Shown: positions 1 to 6,680 of the stretch, piece after piece
How the letters are laid out: every line of letters starts with the position of its first letter
Numbering within the stretch: the first letter of the stretch is position 1
Origin: JANWZL01 sp037445185
GTDB lineage: Bacteria; Pseudomonadota; Gammaproteobacteria; Burkholderiales; Thiobacillaceae
Direction: 5' to 3'
Length of the DNA: 8,576 bases
Assembly: GCA_037445185.1 (NCBI GenBank)
Contig: JBBIKZ010000106.1
Span: 1-8,576, forward strand
The notes under the pieces: generated by a model
Told to the model about the DNA's origin: nothing
Databases searched by the model: none
Seen by the model: only the letters and a program-made list of their open reading frames with translations
Translations under genes and position numbers: made by a program

Positions 1-823
1 CCGCCGGCGCGTATCGTGCCGGTCTTGGCAGATGAGGGCGTCCATATCGCCAGCGAGTCGAGCTTTGCCCGAGTGCTGCGCGCCCATGGGCAAAATGCCC
101 ATCGTGGCCGTAGCCGTCCACCTCGGCCGCGGCGCAGACCGACGACCCATGTCGCGACCGCCCCGGGCGAGGTCTGGTGCTGGGAGACCCGCCTGCCCAC
201 CCTCGTGGCCGGTATGTGGTTCTATCTCTACCTGATCCTCGATCTTTACAGCCGCAAGATCGTCGGCTGGGAAGTGCATGCCAGTGACGACGCCGACCAT
301 GCCGCACAGCTCGTCAAGCGCACCGCGCTTGCGCAGGGCGTGCGCCCCATCGGGCCGGTGCTGCATGGCGACAACGGCAGCACGCTCGAGGCCACCACGG
401 TGCTGGCGATGCGCTACTGGCTGGGCATCGAGCCGTCGTACTCGCGTCCCCGGGGGTCGGACGGCAATGCTATGCCGAAGCGCTCTTCAAAACGGCCAAG
501 TATCGTCCCGAGTTCCCGGCTAGCGGCTTTCCCGACCTCGAAGCGGCTCGCCAGTGGGCGGCCGACTTCGTGCGGTGGTACAACCACGGCCACCGCCACA
601 GCGCCATCGGTCATGTGACCCCGGCGCAACGGCATGCCGGCGAGGACAAGGCGATCCTGGCGGCGCGTCACCGGCTCTACCTGGCCGCCCGTGAGCAAAA
701 CCCAAGGCGCTGGTCGCGCCAGACGCGCAACTGGACGCCCGTGGGTGCGGTACCCTCAACCCGGAACGCGACGCCGCAGTACGCAATCAACATGATGAAC
801 GTATAAACCAATCCGTCGTATGA
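1..823 (+). pseudogene. IS3-family transposase OrfB, frameshifted, 5' end outside window
   Basis: This encoded the DDE (rve-fold) transposase of an IS3-type element. The frame is open from base 1 and shows the pre-catalytic region (ASESSFARVLRAHG), the core strand YLYLILDLYSRKIVGWEV and the second catalytic Asp in VLHGDNGS. Reading is then lost near 470: restoring one base between 470 and 471 continues the family sequence in the third frame (YAEALFKTAKYRPEFP, which holds the catalytic Glu, then WYNHGHRHSAIGHVTPAQRH). A second missing base near 751/752 shifts to the second frame, giving the typical C-terminus TLNPERDAAVRNQ and a stop at 821-823. The first catalytic Asp (usual W-x-D-x-T context) is Glu here (WCWETR, codon 184-186), and the usual VSDDN segment reads GSDGN. 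Two frameshifts and a changed active-site residue argue for a dead gene. Sequencing error could explain the frameshifts but is a less natural cause of the substitutions. Confidence 0.88.
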
Positions 824-855
824 TCCAGGCGACAACTATCTTGACATGCTCCGCT
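1..855 (+). mobile_element. IS3-family insertion sequence remnant (3' part)
   Basis: The reading frames up to 823 match the integrase-like OrfB of IS3-family elements, so this is the 3' portion of such an element cut by the window's left edge. The right end is placed by inference at about 845 to 858: after the transposase stop at 821-823 there is a short non-coding tail (gacaactatcttgacatgct, 831-850) that resembles the terminal repeat region of IS3-family elements. The left inverted repeat and the target duplication are outside the window, so the exact boundary cannot be fixed. The element lies convergent to the symporter gene, about 100 bases past its stop codon, and does not interrupt a recognisable gene here. 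Confidence 0.75.
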
Positions 856-883
856 CGCCGATTGGCGGACCTGTTGATTGCCC

Positions 884-903
884 TGCCCCATGGTTGCGGG
901 GCA
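884..903. terminator. inverted repeat between IS remnant and symporter gene, possible bidirectional terminator
   Basis: A perfect 6-base stem (tgcccc / ggggca) with an 8-base loop lies 50 bases beyond the symporter stop codon and between two convergent genes, where a terminator would be expected. No T-run follows on either strand, so it does not fit an intrinsic terminator well. The rest of the gap 824-952 shows no gene. Confidence 0.25.
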
Positions 904-952
904 GTTGGGGCGACGCTGGCGATTCAGGATGCCGGCGTCACGCCCCGTGCGA

Positions 953-3130
953 TCAGGTCGCGCGTGTCTCGATATCCCCCTCCAGACTGGGGTAGCGGAC
1001 GTGATCGACCAGTTCCTGGATCTCCTTGGCCGGGGCGCGGCTGAGCAGCGAGCCCAGGATCACGCCCAGGAAGCCGATGGGCACGCCGAAGATGCCGGCG
1101 GCGATGGGCTTGATGTCCCACCACTGGTTGGCGGCCACACCGCCGAAGAAGTCGTAGGTGGTGTACATGTAGTACATGCACACGCCCAGACCCGCCAGCA
1201 TGCCGATGACCGCGCCGGTCTGGTTGGCCCGCTTCCAGAACACGCCCAGCACCAGTGCCGGGAAGAAGGCCGAGGCCGCGAGCGAGAAGGCCGCGCCGAC
1301 CAGGAACAGGATGTCGCCCGGTTTCAGCGACGCCGTGTAGGCGGCGAGCAGCGCCACCATCAACAGCAGCCCCTTGGACACCGCCAGACGACGCGTCGTC
1401 GGGGCGTTCGGGTCGATCATCTTGTAGTAGACGTCGTGCGACAGGGCGTTGGCGATGGTGAGCAGCAGGCCGTCCGCGGTGGACAGGGCCGCCGCCAGGC
1501 CGCCGGCCGCCACCATGCCCGATATCACATAGGGCAGGCCGGCGATCTCCGGCGTGGCGAGCACGATGAGGTCGGAGCCGATGGTGATCTCGGCCAGTTG
1601 CACCAGACCGTCCTTGTTCATGTCGACGATCTTCATCAGCGTCGCATCCACCGCCGCCCAGTTGGCCACCCACGCCGGCAGCGAGGCGAAGCTGGAGCCG
1701 ACCAGGTTGTGGTAGACCTCGTACTTGGTCAGCACGGCGAGCGCGGGGGCGGTGAAATAGAGCAGGAAGATGAAGAACAGCGACCAGAACACGGAGATGC
1801 GCGCCTCGCGCACGCTGGGCGTGGTGTAGTAGCGCATCAGGATGTGCGGCAGGGCCGCCGTGCCGACCATGAGGCAGAAGACCAGGGCGAGGAAGTTGCG
1901 CCGCTTGATGTCGGACTCCTTCTCGTCCTCGGCGCGCGCCTTCGCGATCTCCTCCGGCGTGGCGTTGGGGTTTTCCTTGAGCAGTTTCTTCTCGGCACCC
2001 TTGCCCGGGAAGGCGGTGGCGTGTGCCGGCACCGGGCCTGCCTTGGCCTTGGCGGCGTCGGCCTTCTTCTTCCAGTCCTCGCGCAGCTTGGCCACGGTGG
2101 GCGGGAACTCCTTGAGCGCCTTCTCGGCATCGGCGATGGCCTTGGCCTCGGCATTGGGGTCGGCCTTGATCGCGGCGAGCTTCTGCTCGACCTTGGCGCG
2201 CTCAGCGGCGAGGATCGCCCCCGCCGTACCGGCGGCGATGGCCGCGTCGAGCTGCTTGAGCTTGGCTTCCCACTCCGCCTGCTTCTCCTTGTGGAGGGCG
2301 CGCACGCTGGCCTCGGCCGCGCCCAGGGCGGTGGCAGGGTCGTTGAGCTCCTTCTCTTTCGCGGTGACCGCCTGCAGGGCCTGGCCGTAGGCGATCTGCG
2401 GGATGGGGTTGCCGGTGTGCTTGACCGACAGCCACACCACGGGCACCAGGTAGGCGATGATGAGGATGATGTACTGGGCCACCTGGGTCCAGGTCACCGC
2501 CCGCATGCCGCCCAGGAAGGAGCACACCAGGATGCCCGCCAGGCCGACGAAGACGCCGATCTGGAACTCCAGGCCGGTGAAGCGGCTGGTGATCAGGCCC
2601 ACGCCGTAGATCTGCGCCACCACGTAGACGAAAGAGACCAGGATGGCGGCGAACACGCCGATCAACCGCGGCAGATTGCCGCCATAGCGGGCGCCCAGGA
2701 AGTCGGGGATGGTGAACTGACCGAACTTCCTCAGATAGGGCGCCAGGAACAGGGCCACCAGCACGTAACCGCCGGTCCAGCCCATGACGAAGGCCAGCCC
2801 GTCGTAGCCGGCGGCATAGAGCGTGCCGGCCATGCCGATGAAGGAGGCCGCGCTCATCCAGTCGGCGCCGGTGGCCATGCCGTTGAACACCGCCGGCACG
2901 CGGCGCCCGGCGACGTAATACTCGGCCACGTCGGCGGTCTTGGACATGATGCCGATGCCGGCGTAGAGCGCGATGGTGGCGGCGAGGAAGATGTAGCCGA
3001 TCCACACCGGCGGCAGCCCCATCTGCTCGAGGATGGCGAGCACGATGACGAAGGCGATGAAACCGCCGGTGTAGAAGCTGTAGTACTTCTTAAGGGCGGC
3101 GTAGAACTGGGCTTGGGTCTGGGTCGCCAT
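953..3130 (-). CDS. Sodium:solute symporter, large subunit (VC_2705-type, acetate-permease-like), with long periplasmic insert
   Basis: This 725-residue inner-membrane protein is a member of the sodium:solute symporter (SSS, LeuT-fold) family that imports an organic solute with Na+. It resembles acetate permease ActP, and its pairing with DUF4212 places it in the large-subunit subfamily whose substrate is not firmly known. Core segments visible in order: YYVAGRRVPAVFNGMATGADW (about 71-91, unwound first core helix); helices at about 111-133, 155-182, 190-207 and 213-236; then an unusual Ala/Lys/Glu-rich hydrophilic insert (about 245-410) with coiled-coil character; further helices at 412-432 and 445-468; and the sodium-site helix with AALSTADGLLL (about 547-557). 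Loop 503-514 (DMNKDGLVQLAE) is a perfect EF-hand-type pattern. ActP-type proteins are about 550 residues, so the insert accounts for most of the extra length. The ATG at 3130 follows a good ribosome binding site (GGAGGA, 3136-3141) inside the end of the DUF4212 gene, whose stop is one base away, which indicates translational coupling. Family is certain; substrate is inference. Confidence 0.95.
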   Translation of the reverse strand: MATQTQAQFYAALKKYYSFYTGGFIAFVIVLAILEQMGLPPVWIGYIFLAATIALYAGIGIMSKTADVAEYYVAGRRVPAVFNGMATGADWMSAASFIGMAGTLYAAGYDGLAFVMGWTGGYVLVALFLAPYLRKFGQFTIPDFLGARYGGNLPRLIGVFAAILVSFVYVVAQIYGVGLITSRFTGLEFQIGVFVGLAGILVCSFLGGMRAVTWTQVAQYIILIIAYLVPVVWLSVKHTGNPIPQIAYGQALQAVTAKEKELNDPATALGAAEASVRALHKEKQAEWEAKLKQLDAAIAAGTAGAILAAERAKVEQKLAAIKADPNAEAKAIADAEKALKEFPPTVAKLREDWKKKADAAKAKAGPVPAHATAFPGKGAEKKLLKENPNATPEEIAKARAEDEKESDIKRRNFLALVFCLMVGTAALPHILMRYYTTPSVREARISVFWSLFFIFLLYFTAPALAVLTKYEVYHNLVGSSFASLPAWVANWAAVDATLMKIVDMNKDGLVQLAEITIGSDLIVLATPEIAGLPYVISGMVAAGGLAAALSTADGLLLTIANALSHDVYYKMIDPNAPTTRRLAVSKGLLLMVALLAAYTASLKPGDILFLVGAAFSLAASAFFPALVLGVFWKRANQTGAVIGMLAGLGVCMYYMYTTYDFFGGVAANQWWDIKPIAAGIFGVPIGFLGVILGSLLSRAPAKEIQELVDHVRYPSLEGDIETRAT

Positions 3131-3131
3131 C

Positions 3132-3395
3132 TCAGTCCTCCCCCTCGTGCACGCCGTATTCCTTGTCCATCTTGTTCATGCTGCGGGCATAGAACCAGAT
3201 GATGAGGACATAGATGATCAGCGCCCCTTGCGCGCCCATGTAGAAGCCGAGCGGGAAACCGGCGATGACGATTTCGTTCAGCTCACGGGCGAAATAGCTC
3301 ACCACATAGGTGGCGACGAACCAGATGGCAAGCAGGACTGCGGTGAGCCGCAGATTGCGCCGCCAGTACTCGCGGTGCTTGTCGGTCAGTTGCAT
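3132..3395 (-). CDS. DUF4212 protein, small subunit of sodium:solute symporter
   Basis: This 87-residue membrane protein belongs to DUF4212, the small partner found almost always directly upstream of the large SSS symporter and sometimes fused to it. The N-terminus carries the family signature (HREYWRRNLRL), followed by two predicted membrane helices (about 15-36 and 45-69, the second being GFPLGFYMGAQGALIIYVLI) and a charged tail with YARSMNKMDKEYGV. It presumably assembles with the symporter encoded one base downstream. The frame is open further upstream to 3494, but the ATG at 3395 is chosen because the family homology starts there and a strong ribosome binding site (GGAGGAG at 3402-3408) sits six bases before it; the upstream residues are Arg-rich and unlike the family. 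Its biochemical role is not established. Confidence 0.93.
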   Translation of the reverse strand: MQLTDKHREYWRRNLRLTAVLLAIWFVATYVVSYFARELNEIVIAGFPLGFYMGAQGALIIYVLIIWFYARSMNKMDKEYGVHEGED

Positions 3396-3401
3396 GACAT
3401 G

Positions 3402-3408
3402 CTCCTCC
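3402..3408 (-). promoter_or_regulatory. ribosome binding site deciding the DUF4212 start
   Basis: GGAGGAG on the minus strand, six bases before the ATG at 3395. It supports this start over the longer open frame that begins at 3494. Confidence 0.8.
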
Positions 3409-3478
3409 AGAAGGTTTCTTCTTCTGTCTGCTCTCCTCCCTGCACGGCAGCGCCCAGACAGCCCAGCGCGGCGCCATG

Positions 3479-3484
3479 AGTATA
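3479..3484 (-). promoter_or_regulatory. possible -10 element for the DUF4212-symporter operon
   Basis: The minus strand reads TATACT here, 83 bases upstream of the DUF4212 start codon. The only -35-like match nearby is TTGCGC at 20-base spacing, which is too far for a good sigma-70 promoter, so an activator or another sigma factor may be needed, or the promoter lies elsewhere in the 280-base gap (3396-3675). Nothing else in the gap is recognisable as a gene, and I see no clear CRP-type palindrome. Confidence 0.3.
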
Positions 3485-3517
3485 GCCCACACACGGAGCG
3501 GAAAGCGCAAGAGATGG

Positions 3518-3533
3518 AAAATCCCGCAGCGGG
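3518..3533 (-). terminator. possible weak terminator downstream of the exonuclease gene
   Basis: On the minus strand a small GC-only palindrome (CCCG-CTG-CGGG) is followed by ATTTT. The stem is very short, and it lies about 140 bases after the exonuclease stop and just upstream of the putative promoter, so this is only a candidate for the end of the upstream transcription unit. Confidence 0.25.
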
Positions 3534-3675
3534 CCCAACCTGCCCTGCGGACGCTGTTTGGTGGTCCGATCACCCGGCCTGCAGGGGGTGGCGGCCGGAT
3601 AGCGCTGATTGTGCGTGGCCGGGGTGAAAACCGGCATCAGGGAGGAAAGGCGGTAAATTAGTAAAACTGTGACTT

Positions 3676-4380
3676 CTAATATGCCCGTTTGAGCCATCGC
3701 TCGGCCTTCTCCTGCATGTGCAGGGTCTTGAAGTCGGCAAGTTTCCGGGCACGGGCAATCGGCAGCGCGGCCAACAGGAGCTGGGCGGTGGCGAGGGCAT
3801 CGGCCAGGGCGCTGTGGCGGGCATAGTTGGTGATGCCGAACAGGGCGGTCCAGTCGTCCAGGGCCTTGTGGCTCGCGGCGCGATCGGGCAGCAGGGCCGG
3901 CATGACATAGGCGAGGTCCAGCCAGGGGCGCCTGCAGGCCAGCCCCAGGTGCCGCAGCATGGCCCGCCGGATCAGGGTCTCGTCGAACACCGCGTGGTAG
4001 GCCACCAGGGGCGACTTGCCCAGATAGTCGAGAAAATCGAGCAGCGCCTGCGCGGGCGGCCGCCCCGCGCGCTGCATCTGCCCGCCGATGCCGTGCACGA
4101 GGATGTTGTCCCGGTCGCTCGCCGCCTCCTGGCGCAGGATGACCTCGAAGCCGTCGGCGAGCGCGATGCGCCCCGCCTCCACCGCCACCGCGCCGATGGC
4201 GATGAGCTGATCGCGGCGGATGTCGAGTCCCGTGCTCTCGACGTCGACCACCACGAGGCGGGCCTGGTCGATGGGCAGGGTCAGGTCCTGCTCCGGCAGG
4301 GCCTGCCAGGCGGCGAGCCGGCGCCGCTGCTCCGCATCGAGGACGGGCGGCTTGTGCAGGAGGCGGGAGAGCAGGTTCAT
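3676..4380 (-). CDS. DEDDh-family 3'-5' exonuclease (DNA polymerase III epsilon-like)
   Basis: This 234-residue cytoplasmic protein has the RNase T/DnaQ-type exonuclease fold, which removes nucleotides from 3' ends of DNA or RNA with two metal ions. All motifs are present: Exo I VVDVESTG (Asp46, Glu48), Exo II VAYHAVFDE (Asp133) and Exo III with RHSALADALATAQ (His189, Asp194), giving the DEDDh set. About 40 residues precede the domain (LLSRLLHKPPVLDAEQRRRL). It is not the replicative DnaQ: the C-terminal polymerase-binding tail of epsilon is not evident, and the N-terminal extension is typical of accessory exonucleases next to CBS/nucleotidyltransferase-like genes. It lies 37 bases after that gene and probably shares its transcript. 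No convincing Shine-Dalgarno precedes the ATG at 4380, so its translation may be weak or depend on the gene upstream. Substrate is unknown. Confidence 0.92.
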   Translation of the reverse strand: MNLLSRLLHKPPVLDAEQRRRLAAWQALPEQDLTLPIDQARLVVVDVESTGLDIRRDQLIAIGAVAVEAGRIALADGFEVILRQEAASDRDNILVHGIGGQMQRAGRPPAQALLDFLDYLGKSPLVAYHAVFDETLIRRAMLRHLGLACRRPWLDLAYVMPALLPDRAASHKALDDWTALFGITNYARHSALADALATAQLLLAALPIARARKLADFKTLHMQEKAERWLKRAY

Positions 4381-4417
4381 GCGCGTGAGCGATCAACCGC
4401 CGCTCGAGGGCGGGCTT

Positions 4418-6307
4418 TCACAGCTTGTAATCCAGCGCCAGCCGGGCCTGGACCTTGCGTGCTTGGCGAAAGGCCTCCTTGAGGATGCGCCGGTCCAGGT
4501 CGTTCAGCTCGTCCGGGTTGATGCGGTTGTCCATCGGCAGACCTGCCTCGTGCTTGCTGTGCTGGTTGCGCAGGCGCAGGTGCTGGATGAAGTAGAAGGC
4601 CGCGATCCAGGCCTCGATCTCGCCGGACGGGATGTTGAGCCGCGGCCCCGCCGCGCGCAGTCGCGCCGCGGTGCCGGTCGCCTCGGCCCCGGTGGCCAGG
4701 GCGAAGACCCGCGCCGCATCGACGAAGGGGGTGCTGCCGTTCAGCTTCAGGTCCAGGGTGTTGGCGTGTTCACCCTCGGACGCCACGACGAAGTCGCGCA
4801 TGAGCCCCAGCGGCGGTCGGTTCCTCAAGGCGTTGGCAGCCATCTGGTGCAGGAAGCGCGGGGTGGCGGCGGTCTTGCTGAGCAGCCAGCCGCGCAATTC
4901 GTCCGCCAGCGCGGTGTGGCCCAAGAGCGGGCGGAAGTCGAAAAAGATGCTGGCGTTGAGTAGGGCCTCGGGGTCGCCGGCATCGATCCAGTCGGCGAAG
5001 CGCTGCTTCCACTCCTCCAGGCTCAGGCACCACTTGGGGTTCATGGCCATGATCTGCCCCTTGCACAGGGGGAAGCCGCAGGCGTCCAGGTCTTGGTTGA
5101 TGCGCTCGGCCACGGGCAGGAGGTCGGCACGCACCGCCTCGGCCGTCTCGCCCGGCTCGAGGGTGAAGACGATGCCGTTGTCCTGGTCGGTGGACAGGGT
5201 CTGCTCCTGGCGTCCCTCGGAGCCGAAGGCGAGCCAACAGAAGCGGTGCCGGCACACGTCCGAGGCGTTGCACGCGAGCTCGATCACCCGCTGGGTGAGC
5301 AGGTCGTTCAAGGTGGTGAGGATCTGGGTGAGCTGCTCGGGCGCCACCCCCTGGGCCATCATGTTGTGGCCGAGCTGGAAGATGTCGGCGGCCGCCCGCC
5401 TGAGGCTGTCGCGGTCGGTGGCGCCGCGGATGGCCGCCGACAACTGGGTGACCCCCACCCGCTGCAGCGAGAAGAGGTCCTTTTCCGAGACCACCCCGGT
5501 GAGTCTGCCCCCGTCGGCCAGCAGGATGTGCCGGAAGCCGTGCCTGGCCATCGCCAGGGCCGCCTCGAAGGCGCGCGCCGTGGATGGCAGGGTAATGGGG
5601 TTCGGTGTCATGACCGCGCGCATGGGGGTGTCGAGCGCCACGCCGGGCAGGATCACCCGGCCGATGAGGTCGCGCACGGTGAACATGCCGAGCGGCCGGT
5701 CCTCGGCGTCCACGACGACGATGGAGCCGATGTGCTCGTCGCGCATGCGCTCGAGCGCCCGGCGCAGCGGCAGGTCGGCGGCGCAGGTCACGGGCTTGCG
5801 CCGTACGAGAGCAGACAGCGGGCTTTCCAGGGACTGCTGCTCGCTCACCGTGGCGGCGTACTTGGCCTGCACGCTACGCTGCGACTGCGCGAGCAGCGCC
5901 GCGAGGCGCCGGGTGCAGAAGTCCTGAAAGGGCGGCGAGCGCCTGAGCAGGGCATGGAAGTCATCCGCCGCGAGCTCGTAGCAGAACACATCGGTCTGGG
6001 CATGGAAGGTGCTGATGGCCGGCCGCCGGGACAGCAGGGCGCCCAAGGGGAAGGTCTCGCCCTCGTGCAATTCCAGCCAGGCACCGCCCTGTGCCGCCTG
6101 CTCGCCCTGGATCACGCCCTGCTTGATGATGTACAGACGGTCCACCTCGCCCTGGCGGGGAGAGAGCACCACCTCGCCCCTGGCGTAGTAGGCGAGCTTG
6201 AGGCGTTCCGCCAGCCAGGCGAGGTCCTCGGCTGCCATGGCATCGAAGGGGGCGTAACGGGACAGATGGGCCACCGTGGCGGCGATGAGGGCGGGGGCGG
6301 CGGTCAT
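4418..6307 (-). CDS. cNMP-like / CBS pair / DUF294 nucleotidyltransferase-like signalling protein
   Basis: This 629-residue soluble protein has the regulatory architecture seen beside SSS symporters. Domains in order: a cyclic-nucleotide-binding-like beta-roll (about 20-135, with YYARGEVVLSPRQGEVDRLYIIKQG); two CBS motifs (about 165-220 with GSIVVVDAEDRPLGMFTVRDL, and 228-282 with HILLADGGRLTGVVSEKDL), which usually bind adenine nucleotides; a DUF294 nucleotidyltransferase-like domain (about 310-450) with FGSEGRQEQTLSTDQDN, Gly362-Ser363 and Asp374/Asp376 fitting the GlnD-type metal-binding pattern; and a DUF294 C-terminal helical domain (about 480-625, including IQHLRLRNQ). It may sense energy state and modify a partner protein, but no target is known. 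In the beta-roll the phosphate-binding cassette looks degenerate (PLGALLSRRPAISTFHA lacks the usual G-E and R-S/T-A residues), so cAMP binding is doubtful. The ATG at 6307 has a Shine-Dalgarno (GAGGAG, 6314-6319) six bases upstream. The exonuclease gene follows, probably in the same operon. Confidence 0.93.
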   Translation of the reverse strand: MTAAPALIAATVAHLSRYAPFDAMAAEDLAWLAERLKLAYYARGEVVLSPRQGEVDRLYIIKQGVIQGEQAAQGGAWLELHEGETFPLGALLSRRPAISTFHAQTDVFCYELAADDFHALLRRSPPFQDFCTRRLAALLAQSQRSVQAKYAATVSEQQSLESPLSALVRRKPVTCAADLPLRRALERMRDEHIGSIVVVDAEDRPLGMFTVRDLIGRVILPGVALDTPMRAVMTPNPITLPSTARAFEAALAMARHGFRHILLADGGRLTGVVSEKDLFSLQRVGVTQLSAAIRGATDRDSLRRAAADIFQLGHNMMAQGVAPEQLTQILTTLNDLLTQRVIELACNASDVCRHRFCWLAFGSEGRQEQTLSTDQDNGIVFTLEPGETAEAVRADLLPVAERINQDLDACGFPLCKGQIMAMNPKWCLSLEEWKQRFADWIDAGDPEALLNASIFFDFRPLLGHTALADELRGWLLSKTAATPRFLHQMAANALRNRPPLGLMRDFVVASEGEHANTLDLKLNGSTPFVDAARVFALATGAEATGTAARLRAAGPRLNIPSGEIEAWIAAFYFIQHLRLRNQHSKHEAGLPMDNRINPDELNDLDRRILKEAFRQARKVQARLALDYKL

Positions 6308-6333
6308 GTCGGTCTCCTCGGCGCGTTGGCCGA

Positions 6334-6339
6334 ATTGTA
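6334..6339 (-). promoter_or_regulatory. candidate -10 element for the CBS-nucleotidyltransferase/exonuclease operon
   Basis: The minus strand reads TACAAT in the context GGCTACAAT, 26 bases before the ATG at 6307, which would give a short leader of about 20 bases. No good -35 hexamer is seen at 16 to 18 bases spacing. The position in the 79-base gap after ybeD suggests a separate transcription unit starts here. Confidence 0.45.
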
Positions 6340-6363
6340 GCCAGGCCGGCGGGATGCACGACC

Positions 6364-6376
6364 CCCGGCTCCCGGG
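6364..6376 (-). terminator. GC hairpin just after ybeD, possible terminator
   Basis: A perfect 5-base stem (CCCGG / CCGGG, 3-base loop) begins about 10 bases after the ybeD stop codon. No T-run follows, so termination would be weak or factor-dependent. Confidence 0.25.
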
Positions 6377-6386
6377 CGCGGGCGGC

Positions 6387-6680
6387 TCAGAGCACGACCT
6401 TCACCGACGGATGGGCGGTCAGTGCCCGGTACAGATCGTCGAGCTGTAGCCTGGATCGGGCCTGGATCGTGCAGGTGAGGGCGAGATAGTTGCCGCCGCC
6501 GGATACGCGCATCTCCACGGTCTCGGGCCTGAAGTCCGGCGCATGCGCGAGCACGATGGCCACCACCTGCTGGGCGAAGCCGTCTTCGCGCCGGCCGATC
6601 ACCTTGAGGGGGAAGGCGCAGGGGAAGCTAAGCTGTGTCCCGTCGCCCGAGCCGGCCATGCCCAACGCGGTCTCAGTCAC
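6387..6680 (-). CDS. ybeD: YbeD/DUF493 family protein
   Basis: This 97-residue cytoplasmic protein is a member of the DUF493 (YbeD) family, a small ACT-like alpha/beta fold of unclear function whose gene usually sits between dat or dacC and lipB. Family landmarks are FPCAFPLKVIGR (19-30), the helix QQVVAIVLAHAP (37-48), GGGNYLALTCTIQA (61-74) and LDDLYRALTAHPSVKVVL at the C-terminus. The frame starts with GTG at 6680, overlapping the end of dat by eight bases (translational coupling). An ATG at 6659 is an alternative start that removes seven non-conserved residues; neither start has a strong Shine-Dalgarno. A regulatory role in lipoate biosynthesis or transport has been suggested for the family on genomic context only. 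Here lipB does not follow: the next gene is the CBS/nucleotidyltransferase-like one. Confidence 0.88.
   Translation of the reverse strand: MTETALGMAGSGDGTQLSFPCAFPLKVIGRREDGFAQQVVAIVLAHAPDFRPETVEMRVSGGGNYLALTCTIQARSRLQLDDLYRALTAHPSVKVVL

Noticed and set aside
841..846. TTGACA resembling an outward -35 box at the IS3 end
   Set aside because: No -10 hexamer lies at the right spacing downstream, and transcription would run antisense to the symporter gene with no + strand gene to express.
878..3202. 774-codon open frame on the + strand opposite the symporter
   Set aside because: Its translation is rich in His, Gly and Arg with no recognisable domain, which is typical of the antisense of a GC-rich gene. 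The minus strand has clear membrane-transporter homology over the same span.
3396..3494. 33-residue N-terminal extension of the DUF4212 gene
   Set aside because: The extension is Arg-rich and unlike the family, and the internal ATG at 3395 has a strong ribosome binding site.
3676..4380. Replicative DNA polymerase III epsilon subunit (dnaQ)
   Set aside because: It has an N-terminal extension, lacks a recognisable polymerase-binding C-terminal tail, and sits next to the CBS/nucleotidyltransferase gene rather than rnhA.
3718..4482. 254-codon open frame on the + strand opposite the exonuclease
   Set aside because: No domain is recognisable and it mirrors the DEDDh gene on the other strand.
5093..6340. 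415-codon open frame on the + strand opposite the CBS/nucleotidyltransferase gene
   Set aside because: Same antisense composition effect; the minus strand holds well-defined domains.
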